Positions 24,864 to 34,920 of a stretch of DNA of 64,000 nucleotides are shown here, piece by piece. The stretch's first letter is position 1. Every line of letters starts with the position of its first letter. Under the pieces are notes generated by a model. It had not been told where the DNA came from. It made no database searches and worked only from the letters and a program-made list of their open reading frames with translations. Both the position numbers and the translations under genes were made by a program. Location of the stretch: the NCBI GenBank assembly GCA_963693285.1, contig OY848919.1, positions 8,551,461-8,615,460 on the forward strand. Reading direction: 5' to 3'. This stretch comes from Xestospongia muta (taxonomy: Eukaryota > Porifera > Demospongiae > Haplosclerida > Petrosiidae).

Positions 24864-25969
24864 GTGAATTATTAGCTATACATTATATACTATATATCTT
24901 TAGCTACAACAATGAAAAGGTGACTGGCTTATATAACTTGTATCATTAATGTTATATTGTTACAAGTGTAATGTGTTAATTGATAAATTTAATAGGTAAT
25001 ACGTAAGAGCATCATATCATCATTTTATTTTATTATGATAAGCTGTTAGTGATTTATTAGAGTACTATAAATTTGTCATGTGCCAATGTATAGTTAATGA
25101 TTGTTATTGTGTTTTTAAACAGGTTCTATACTTCACTCAGAACCAGATGTATATGATCTTTTTGACCTATTAGCTGGCATTGAACATAAGTGGTATGAAA
25201 TAGGATTAACATTGAGAGTACCTGATACAATACGTGATGGTCTACAGCAGGAACATCTACCAAACAAAGTTAAGCTGTTTAAAGTACTAAATTGTTGGAT
25301 TAATGAGCGCACTATCGCAGTAATATGGAATAGTATCATTACTGCTGTAAAGACTGTCAAAGAGACTTGAATTGGTAAAATAATTGAAGCATATGTTTTA
25401 CAAGATGACATCAGTGACTATAACACATCAAGTGAACATATTAAGGGACCAGCTAAAGAGACACTATACAATAGAAGAGTATTATTAGAGGATACATCTA
25501 CATCATCAAGAGTATCACTTGAGGAACAGAAATCAGACAACAGTATGTTTTAAAATAGTTGTTTTGTTCTTCACTTATTTCTCATAGGAACTAAAGAAGA
25601 AAAAGGCATCAGTCAGAGGAAATAGACTCTGACCTGTTAGAAGCCCAGACATCATTATCACCATACATCATCTGACAGTGACTCACATGACACCCACTCA
25701 AGCAGATGTAGAAAGAAACAAACAAGGAGATCTCACAAGAAAAAAATCAAACATATTAGAAGACACCACAAGAAACATAAGGTATTATTATATAGATATG
25801 GCTAAAGAGATTTGACTTGTCACAGAACATAAAAGGCGAAGATCAGAAGACAGAGATTCATCTCCAAAACGCAGAGCTCTTTCCAAAAGATCTGACAATG
25901 ATTATTAGTACATGATCATAAGGTAAAGGTAATACTTATCATGTCCTATTGTTAACTAAAGTTATTTTT

Positions 25970-26860
25970 ACTAGACCATTGTGTTTCTGATCAAGAGCTA
26001 CTGGTCAAATTTGTCAGCAAGACTCTCTTGAAAGTCATATAGGTAAGTCAAATCATTATGTATATCAATTTTTATGTACCTTGTTATAATTACATGGACA
26101 TAATGTTTCGTGGCCACTATTAGTTTGAACATGAATATAGTCTTAAAAACTGGTTGGTTATTTCTCTTACATTGTGAATACATATTGTATTTATTGTAGA
26201 TGTTTCTAATATTCTATCAAAGTTCCTACTGGTATTAACTAGTTCATAGTATAGTCCTTAACCATCAATTCTAACAATAGTGATCCATATATTTCTTTCT
26301 AGATGTCTATGTGGTTAACAAACCATTACCTGATGACAAGTATGTGGTTCAGACAGTATATGACGCTAAATGTCATAATACCAAATGGTTAATGCTAAAC
26401 ATCTTGATGTTTTGCTAGAAGTAGGTAAAACACTATATATTATAATAAAATCTATCTATAGTATATAGAGAAATCTCTTCCATTTGATGTTGACAAAGAC
26501 GTTTGCTTATACTTCACATTTGAAGATGATGGTTGCATTGAATTAATTCTTAATGAAAAACAAGAGCATCCTTTTAATGGATGGAATATCTATCTTCACC
26601 ACGAGCCACTGGTAAATGAGATACTACAGATGTACAAGCGTGGATGGGTATACTTTTACAGGTCTTGTATAAAAATGCTGTGGACATGTTTGGGTCTGAA
26701 AATCCTTCATCATGTCTTTTAATACTGACCACTGTGTCTGCTAGACATGGACCTAATACAGTGGCTAAAATAAAGTATGGTATACCAATAAGAGGAATGA
26801 AACTTAATAACAGGAAGGTAAATATTAGATCTCTTAGTTATAGTAGAAATGATAAGTAAA
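25970..26860 (+). pseudogene. Further 3' exons near the GTPase gene
   Basis: Several short spliced-looking pieces follow. One at about 25,978 reads SDQELLVKFVSKTLLKVI after a TACTAG acceptor. One at about 26,303 reads DVYVVNKPLPDDKYVVQTVY. One at about 26,468 reads PFDVDKDVCLYFTFEDDGCI. One at about 26,690-26,830 carries PSSCLLILTTVSARHGPNTV. The last is paralogous to about 6,185-6,290. Whether they belong to the GTPase gene or to a second gene is unclear, because an upstream stop at 25,906-25,908 precedes them. The domain is unnamed. Confidence 0.4.
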
Positions 26861-26869
26861 TCCATTATA

Positions 26870-28690
26870 TTAGACATAATCATCATCTTTTTTAATATGG
26901 AGTATAAGGTATAGCATCAGCTATTGTTAGTACTTCTACTACATGCATGTGATATGTAATAATATGTATTGTTATGTGTGTTATAAGTGTAGTAACTCAA
27001 TTCACAGTATAATAATTCAACTCCCCATAAAATGAATTTAGGACAAAATATTTATTTTGGTTGTCTTCTTTGCATATGGTCATCACTGTAGGTTAACAAT
27101 TTAGTAAGAAACTTGCTATTAAGATTTGTTAAATTACCATAAACACAACAATTTAATTAATCAGAATTACAGGTATATATTAATATATGTAGTTTCTGAT
27201 GTGACTTGAACAACTCTAGTTTGATGTACAGACATTATTGGTGAATCAACTATTGGCCCCTTTTTCTGGCAAGATCAAATTTGTGAATATTTTAAGATAG
27301 AAAGTAAACTGAAATGACATAGCTGATAAATTTATGTCAAAATTAACCTAAGGTATATAATATGTCATACTTGACTGTAATTAGTATCCAACTCCTCTAT
27401 GTTTACATTTTCAATTATAGCAAAAATCTCATTACAAGTGGAATAGCTTATTACTTCAATAAAGATTAATTGAATACATTTTACAATTTATAACTTTTCA
27501 TAATGCTGTTGTATTTTATTTTATCTAATGTAACTTATGATATAAAGTTAATATAGTTCATAGCATTCAATGTTCTTAACTTGTAGATTATACAAATATC
27601 ACACATCAATCCGCCTACACGCTGCTGCACGAAATGTGTTGCTAACTTCGTTAGACTAGAAGGCAAGTGGTCACAACCTTCTTTCCACGTGGCTTCATGA
27701 TCCTACAGCCTACATAATCCTCCAACGCGCTAGCCACACCCTCAATGTACCACCCACAACGTACCACCTAACTACGAAAAGTCACAAGCTTGTACCAGCG
27801 CATTAAAAGTTCATCCCACAGAAAAATCACAACGTCAAACTATGTAAGTAGGCTAACCAGACATTATATCACTATACCTGACATGTAGGCTAATTAAGCC
27901 CAAAATTTTGTGTAACAATTTTCTATAAAGATATTATTCTTGTATTAACATCAACAAGCTAAGCCAGTCCTCATTCATCATAGTCACTATAAAATTATAA
28001 ATGTGCATTTAGCAAAAAAAGTAAACGACACATTGTTTAGATTACTAATGTACTACTGTTCATACAGTTGTATACATCGTAATCACTATACTGTTATAAA
28101 TGTGCACTTAGCAAAATTATTTTGATGTAAAAAGATAAATAACATACTGTTTAGATTACTTAAGTACTACCACAGACTAACAGACTAATGTATATGGTTG
28201 TACGTCTAAACAAACATTTTGCATCAACTCCTTTAGAGGAAGAAATAAGATATGTATATATCCCTACGTTTTATAGAGAGTAGGAAAAAAGGAAGCGGAA
28301 ACTGACAATAGTTATCAGACGTACGTAAAAGTACTTCTCCGTACATCTGGCAACCATGCTGGACTGAAGGAATGAGGAATTATATAGAAACAGACAAAAC
28401 AAATGAAAAAATTTATTGAACGTTCGTTCCATCATGATATATGGCTCTTTCTATTGAGAGTATTGTTGGTTCTCGAGGATGTTACTGCAACGTTCCGTAT
28501 ATAGGTTAAATAAACATCCGAGCTTTTTGTGTTTTTTTAATGTAAGGGTAAAATATTTAACAGCGATATCGTTCGAACGTCATCGACTTTTACTGCTTGT
28601 AAAGACTTCTAGAAGCAACAAAATAGAAGGCAAATTTTGGCGCAAACGTAGCTCCATAATATTTGTCTCAACTTTCACGTTAAATCTGCT
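26870..28690. other. Intergenic; includes a two-copy tandem duplication
   Basis: No gene recognised. Between about 27,600 and 27,860 the sequence is richer in C and CpG than its surroundings. About 27,976-28,175 holds two diverged copies of a roughly 105-bp segment (shared words TATAAATGTGCA and TGTTTAGATTACT). The last 200 bp may hold the promoter and leader of the beta-helix gene, but no element is clear. Confidence 0.5.
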
Positions 28691-28696
28691 GCCATC

Positions 28697-29377
28697 ATGA
28701 GCTGGTGTAATATCTATTATATAACATCAGTTATACTGTGCATCTACAGTGGATATATTACTGCTTCTGAGTATTATGTCACTGCAGATTCTAATCGTGA
28801 ACACTGCGATCATTATGATCTGCCTTGTCACAACTTTTCATATTATGTTACTAAGTTTAAATCTTACTTCACTGATGATACAATCTTCTACTTTCTAGAG
28901 GGAACTCATACTCTACAAGGTACATTGGAGATCAGTGGTGTAAGTAATATAACTCTACAGGGACTGGGAGATGTAGAACAAGGCTTTCATGAGACAGTTA
29001 TGCAATCCACCTCAGTAATAATGTGTAGTGATAACAGAAGAGCTGGCATAAAATTTACTAGTAGTACAGATGTTACAGTGAAATCATTAACAATAACAAA
29101 CTGCGGGTTCTATACTTCTGTCAGTAGTCAAGCAATCCCTCGCTCTAGCCATGTTAGTTTATTTTTTGCTGACATAGATAATGTCACATTAGAATGGGTA
29201 TCAGTCCAGAATAGTTCGGTTTATGGACTCTGTATAGTCAATAGTTTTGATTTGAAAATTTCTACTTCCACATTTGCTAACAATGGAGATTCTAAAAATC
29301 ATGGAGGCAATGCATACTTGGCCTATGATGACCGGCGTAACGGACTGTATCAGCTAAATCTTGTTAATCTAAGTTAA
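28697..29377 (+). CDS. Secreted right-handed beta-helix protein, truncated
   Basis: The frame opens at ATG 28,697 with a signal peptide of about 22 residues (MSWCNIYYITSVILCIYSG). The mature part begins SEYYVTADSNREHCDHYDLP. It contains repeating short strands with NITLQGLG, DVTVKSLTITNCGF, DNVTLEWVSVQNSS and LKISTSTFANNG. These are typical of parallel right-handed beta-helix repeats found in secreted and surface sponge proteins. It has 226 codons; such proteins are normally much longer. The frame ends a few codons after sequence homologous to an antisense death-fold exon begins (about 29,370). The gene was therefore cut by a rearrangement, although a short secreted product is still possible. 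Confidence 0.65.
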   Translation: MSWCNIYYITSVILCIYSGYITASEYYVTADSNREHCDHYDLPCHNFSYYVTKFKSYFTDDTIFYFLEGTHTLQGTLEISGVSNITLQGLGDVEQGFHETVMQSTSVIMCSDNRRAGIKFTSSTDVTVKSLTITNCGFYTSVSSQAIPRSSHVSLFFADIDNVTLEWVSVQNSSVYGLCIVNSFDLKISTSTFANNGDSKNHGGNAYLAYDDRRNGLYQLNLVNLS

Positions 29378-29610
29378 CTCTCAAAATATCTATAAATTTC
29401 ATCACAATGTTAGCATCATACTTGACACAACTCCTAAGATCACTGAAAATAGCTTTAAGACATTCTTCATTTCTATTCCCAGAGGCTTGTCTTTCACTCT
29501 CTCATAAACATTGTCAGACAGATTTTTTTGTACAGACCTTCCTTTTAAGAACAAGATGGTCAACACTCAATAACAATGTCAATTCTTAGACTTAAAAATA
29601 TCTTAGTCAT
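29370..29610 (-). pseudogene. Antisense decayed copy of the 15.2 kb death-fold exon
   Basis: The plus-strand words CTCAAAATATCTATAAATTT, CTCCTAAGATCACTGA and CTCTCATAAACATTGTCAGA line up in order with 15,190-15,350. This is therefore a second copy of that exon on the minus strand, with indels and stops. It directly abuts the truncated beta-helix gene. Confidence 0.8.
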
Positions 29611-29619
29611 GCTACAGCA

Positions 29620-30400
29620 CAAAGGAAAAGAATTATCTATAAACAGGGGATATGGTATTTAAAAGATATAGTGTTTACACCCCAATGAGATGATGACTGA
29701 CTACTATTGTCTTTTACAAAATCATGAAGACATTAGCAAATCTGAAAAATGACAAACTCAACAACTATATTACAAGGCAAGACTATGAATAATATTATCA
29801 TAATTCAGTTCCATACAAATAATATAGTAGTCAATTGTCATGTCAAAACTACTATACATGTCATCTGAAGCCAAGACTTTTAAAAAAATCACACACATGT
29901 AACTTTAAATGCCATGCTTCTAATTTAAATAAATATGTATTTATGCATGAAGTTTAAGTGACAATTTAAATATTGATAGCACACCTATGATTAAAACTGT
30001 CAAATTCACTTAATTTCTTTCCTTGGATATTTCTTACAGCACTGCAGGATATGATTAATATGTGTCGTAGACAAATGCAACAGAATAAATTGACCATATA
30101 GCCTCAAAGAATATAATAAGGGACTTTCATGACACATTTATCTTAAATATGTAATATAACTGTTTAGTATTAAAGTAGATTTATAGTTATAACAATAGTT
30201 ACAACTATCACTTCCTAATTAGTAACACTGTTATAAACAACTTATGCAAGTTGATGCTTTTAAAAGTGCAAAACGTAGGCAAAATGGGAATACTTCAATA
30301 AGCCACACTCAACATAAGTTATTGTTACTTCATCCACAATGTTGGTTGTGACTTTAGTTAGTTATGTCATGCACTACATGTTCAAAAGCAACATAGATGA
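29620..30400. other. No gene recognised
   Basis: AT-rich sequence without readable domains or clear repeats. Confidence 0.5.
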
Positions 30401-30640
30401 GAACTGTTCATTTGTGGTTTTCACCTCTATCATAACATGTGTGAAGCAGTTGTTGTAGAGGTTTTAGAATGTGATAGAGAGCCACAAAACAAAAAGGACA
30501 GACATGCTCTTACTATGAAAAGGATCTATGAAAAGGATCGGAAGAGTCACTGGACACTTACAAAGAAAAATATGATAAGTTGGTATGTTGCAAAGAGGAA
30601 GATGTATCTGTTGTTGAGTTACTGAGATGTGCTGTTGACT
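30400..30640 (+). pseudogene. Possible HIRAN-like fragment
   Basis: An open stretch reads VVEVLECDREPQNKKDRHAL. This recalls the E-V-L-x-C-x-R-E-P-x-N-xx-D-R-x-A signature of HIRAN-like domains in invertebrate transposon-associated proteins. A frameshift is needed for the following G-H-L block. It is short, lacks neighbours, and the call is tentative. Confidence 0.3.
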
Positions 30641-31069
30641 TATCTCAAGGAAGCATTGACCTATTATTTTCTGTACTATTGCATGTTCCTCTTATAATAA
30701 TATTATTATTCATATTTTCTACAATTCATTAATGATTTATATATTGTTAAAATATTTTGTGCAAAATATTTTCTTGATTAGGGGCTACTACAGAAATATT
30801 TTTACTAATAATACAGTTCACAATATACATTCATGTCACCAGCAAATACATCTACAAATAACCATTTAATCCTTTGTTTATGAACCTAATATTCAGTTAA
30901 AAAACTTACTCTATTAAAACCTCAGTACTTAGCATTAGCAAACTAACTAAAATGTTTTCACCACTATGGTCACAATGTACTCACGAAGGAATACTATACT
31001 TACTGGCTGTTCTGACAAAACAATCAAAAACATTGCTAAATAATTTATTATTATTTTGTAGCTCTAAGA

Positions 31070-31228
31070 TATGGAGTGCCATTTGTGTCAAAATTGATTT
31101 ACTTTTAATGCACATTATTTGTTAAATAAATTGTGATTTACTAAATAATGCAAGAACTTTTTAATAAATAATGACTTATTTAATATATCAGCATAATTTT
31201 CCAATTTTGACACAAACGGCGACCCATA
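31070..31228. mobile_element. MITE-like element, copy 1
   Basis: It starts TATGGAGTGCCATTTGTGTC and ends with the inverted form, ACACAAACGGCGACCCATA. Both ends carry TA. The interior is AT-rich with repeated AAATAATG words. There is no coding capacity. It abuts copy 2. Confidence 0.65.
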
Positions 31229-31352
31229 ACCGTTTGTGTCAAAATTGGAAAATTGTCATGATTCATTAAATAATGTATGATTTACTAAATAATGTATAAT
31301 TTATCATATGTCATGATAATTTTCCAGTTTTGACACAAACGGCACCCCATAT
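31227..31352. mobile_element. MITE-like element, copy 2
   Basis: It starts ACCGTTTGTGTCAAAATTGG and ends CACAAACGGCACCCCATA. It joins copy 1 so that the two facing ends form a perfect 25-bp-arm inverted repeat, 31,195-31,219 against 31,230-31,254, with a 10-base loop. Confidence 0.65.
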
Positions 31353-31793
31353 TACCTATCATTCCATAGGATGGATTTCTAACTCCAATGTTATGAAGGT
31401 CATGCATAATATGCATCTAGATTATCAACACGTCACAAAGTAGTATATGATGATTCAAACTTTTAGGACTATATAATGTCAAAAGAACCTTAGCAAATGG
31501 AAAAATTTGATGATGATGAATGTGAGAAAGAAAGAAATTTGATGGAAGAAGACTATTCTACATCTCTTAAAAGACATATATCAAGATTGATGTACAGAAA
31601 TGAAACATGAGGTATAAGGTAACATATACAGCATTAAGTTATCTTGTCTCCGTTTTCAGGTAAGCTGATAGACTACTAAAGAAAGTATTTGAATAAGAAC
31701 AAAAGAACATTTGCAAAATAGGTATATAAACGTTTACATATTTGGCTGAGTTAACTAAAAGTGTTTGATTCACCAATAACTGCCTGTGTTTGG

Positions 31794-32034
31794 TATGGGG
31801 TGCCATTTATATAAAAAATAAATGCATTCAGTTGGTACAATTAACAACTTATGATTTATTGAATGATGCTTGATGTATTAAACAATGTATTATATACTAG
31901 ATAATGCATCATTTTTAGATAAATAATGCATCATTTATTAGATAAATAAGATGTAAATGAAAAGCTATTTAATAATTAATGACTTATTTAATAGATTATG
32001 ATAATTTTCAAACTTGCTACAAACAGCATCCTAT
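31794..32034. mobile_element. MITE-like element, copy 3 (diverged)
   Basis: The left end is TATGGGGTGCCATTTATA and the right end CTACAAACAGCATCCTATA. The interior has AATAATGCATCATTTATTAG-type tandem words. It is the same family as the two copies at 31.1-31.35 kb but more decayed. Confidence 0.55.
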
Positions 32035-32508
32035 AGTTAGGACCAACTTTGGCTGCCAATAATGGTCTGACTTAGGACAAGTTTTAGTAAGGGACCAGAA
32101 GACCTTAATCAGTCAATAACGTTTTTGTTTGGGGGACCATTTTAAACTTGCTCTAAAACAGTCCTTGCCATTATCACTTTTGCTGAATTGAGGTAAAAGA
32201 TGAATGTTCATCTGGCCTTAACCTTAATTAAAAACTATATCGTTCATTTAAAGAATAGTGCCTTATATATAAGTGAAGTTTGTGAATAATGCTAGTGACT
32301 ACTTAATAACAAAATATTCAAAACAGAAAATATATATCATATTCCATTTGCATGTACAATATAAAGGTTACTATTATGCATGAAGGACATTAATTATATT
32401 GGTTTTTAATTATATTATGGGTATTACAATCAATTATATGCATGATATTATTATAATAACAAAAAAAAAAGAAACATGATATTGTATTTGTGCATGGAAT
32501 TAGGAACA

Positions 32509-34920
32509 TTATATCAATGTAGCCAATTTTATGTTTGATAGATCAGCTTCATATTGAATGGAACCATAATCTTCATATAACCTAAGTAGGCTCTCCCATG
32601 TTTTATCATACTTTAACAAAGTTGTGTTTCCTTAAAAATATAAAAATGGTCTTAATAACAGCTACATCATTTATACCAGCTACAGTCACAATAGCATTAT
32701 GTCTATAGATAATCACTTTCTTGTATGTGCATGTATAATGAAATGCCATATCTTTTTTCTATTTTGATGTTTCATATTCTGGCTGCTTATTAAATTTAAC
32801 ATGCAATAAAGTTACTACTTTTAGTTTAACAAATACTAATACTCTTACCTATAACAATTAAACCATGTTTAGCACGTGTAATTGCCACGTTAATTTGATG
32901 TTCATCAGTAACAAACCCAAGATTCTCTGTCATCCACTTGTGATCAGGTTGAACTAACTGACGATCTTTGATATCATTGATTGGCAATGACCGTACTGTT
33001 GTTAATATGACAATGTCATATTCATCACCTATGTATTAAGTGACAACGTTAATCAACATTTTGACAGGCACTGACCTTGGCTATCTGTGATGGTTGCAAC
33101 CTTAGGTTTTGTTTTTTCACTTCTGAGTTTTGAATTTTTCCCCATTAAGTCAATGATTAGCTCTTTCTGGGCCTTATAAGGAGTTAACACAGCCATACTT
33201 TTGTATGATACATTATATTGATTATGTAATTGTTGTATGACTTCCAGCTAAATAAATATATAGCTACAGTAAGTTACATACAAAATACCAACTTACAACT
33301 TTCCAAGCTTCACTGTTGTTTGATTTTGAATGAATATCAACCTTTCCTGTGAACTGTTGACCACTAGCGTTAGAGTCTTCTACAATATCATAAACAATAA
33401 TAGGAGACTTCGATTGCCAAAATTTATCAATATTATCACTCAAAGGACGTCGATCCTTTACAGCTTTATCAGTCCATAGTTTGTTTTTATAGAAAAGTTC
33501 TGAAGGTGGGCGACAAATCATCTCATGCTATATAATAAAAAATTAGCATCTTGTCTTGTTTTTTATATATTTTTATTTTACAGTATTTTAAAATCTTTAA
33601 TTTGCCTTAACTTAAGGTCACATCATCAATATACAAGTTTCTTAGTGGTATAAATGTCAGTCCAACAACTCACCATTCGATACTGTTTATTTAAAGTTAT
33701 CATCATGCCTTGTCTTGATTCTGCATATCTTTCAAAGAGGGAAATTCCCATTCCACACTCTCTAGCCATGTGATATTTGATAATTGGCTGAAGTTGTTTA
33801 TGATCTCCAATAAGTACAACATGATCACATAGACTGGCTGCTGCAATAGTCTCAGGTTCACTAGCCATGCCACACTCATCTATAATGCATTGTGCTATTC
33901 TTCCCATCTCTGCTAACTTGAGTAGTCTTTTGCTACATGTTTCATTACATGTACACAGAATGATATCATGATGATGACTTATCAGCTCTTCATACTCAGC
34001 AACTTTGATAGCGCTTTTGTACCTAGATATATATGTATATACAATCAACATAATTTAGTTTACTTTAAAATACTACCTTTCTTTTTCATATGAAGAGGGA
34101 ATAATATCCATTTTTTCAACAAGTTCTTTATTTTTTAGTCTCATCTCCTCAATTTCTCTGTTGGTTTGTCGTATTTTAAAATGTAATGCATCATCTCTCA
34201 ATTCAGGTAAACAACGACTATCAGTATCTTCTTGCTTGGGGTGATCTTCAATTTCTGTTTGCTGTAATGCATCATGGCATGGATCAGGATGGTCTACTTT
34301 CTCATGAGCACGGCCGTAAAGGCGAATAATTTGAAGCTGTTGACTTTTGGGAAACATAAGATCATTCAATTGTCTTAGTTGCTCTATTTTTAAGATAGTT
34401 GTATAAATAAAGATTTACTAGATACCTGTACTTACTGTGAACAACATCAACTGCTTTATTTGAAGGACAGCAATAAAGAACACAATTTCTTGAGCTAGCA
34501 TTTATTTTTGAAAAAATGTATGCTAAGTGTGCTCCTACAACACTTTTACCAGTTCCTGTATTAAAGGAACATATAATAACAATAATATTACTGTCTTACC
34601 TGGTGGTCCTTGAATTAACTGGAATTTATTTTTAAGTCCAAGATGTATTGCTTGTTTTTGTGCCTCATTTAGAGAAACATTGCTTCCATCCCAAAGTTTT
34701 AGAGCTAAAACATCATGATGAAGGTTTAATTGGTCAGTATTATCTAAAGGATGTTTCAATTGAATTTTATTGTGTAATATGATTAAAGAGCTGACCTACG
34801 ATTGGAGAAAGAATGTGACTTAAACCTATTGCAATTTCATCAGCCAGCATTGACCACCATAGATTTACAGTAGGATCTTGCAATTCACTAGAACGACATT
34901 GCAGACGTTTGAAGACTCGA
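32509..34920 (-). CDS. Exons 16-24: SF1 helicase module C and C terminus
   Basis: Exons are 34,920-34,796, 34,743-34,600, 34,555-34,436, 34,383-34,077, 34,022-33,674, 33,527-33,297, 33,247-33,076, 33,028-32,849 and 32,630-32,509. Motif Q/I is [17 protein letters not shown] then QGPPG, with GTGKS completed across the intron 34,556-34,599. A charged coiled segment follows ([20 protein letters not shown]). Motif II is [14 protein letters not shown] at about residue 3434, with [14 protein letters not shown] after it. LNKQYRM is motif [22 protein letters not shown] is motif V and [15 protein letters not shown] is motif VI. This is closer to UPF1/HELZ2 C-terminal helicases than A and B are, and has a different intron pattern. 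Confidence 0.8.

Larger units (their letters stand above)
21060..25908 (+). pseudogene. Death-domain/GTPase-COR-like gene (Roc-COR type) with in-frame stops
   Basis: Exons join in phase: about 21,060-21,298 (donor GTATGT, phase 1), 22,815-24,863, 25,123-25,542, and two C-terminal exons ending at 25,908. The second exon has a P-loop (GSPGSGKSSFMKLL), a switch-like VVDSGGQAAFLDIAP and a COR-like helical region starting IPVRWFLFQLDLE. A cysteine cluster (CSICKTTEHLCC, then CCNTH) follows. The third exon is a Death domain (LLAGIEHKWYEIGLTLRVPD). The C terminus is Arg/Ser-rich (HKRRRSEDRDSSPKRRALSK). Stops: TGA at about 21,227, TAA at 24,308-24,310, TGA at about 25,368, and a break near 25,625. 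It resembles sponge Roc-COR/Death proteins but is probably a recent pseudogene. Confidence 0.7.

Noticed and set aside
28479..28700. 73-codon frame just upstream of the beta-helix gene
   Set aside because: No recognisable features; it overlaps the likely leader of the beta-helix gene.
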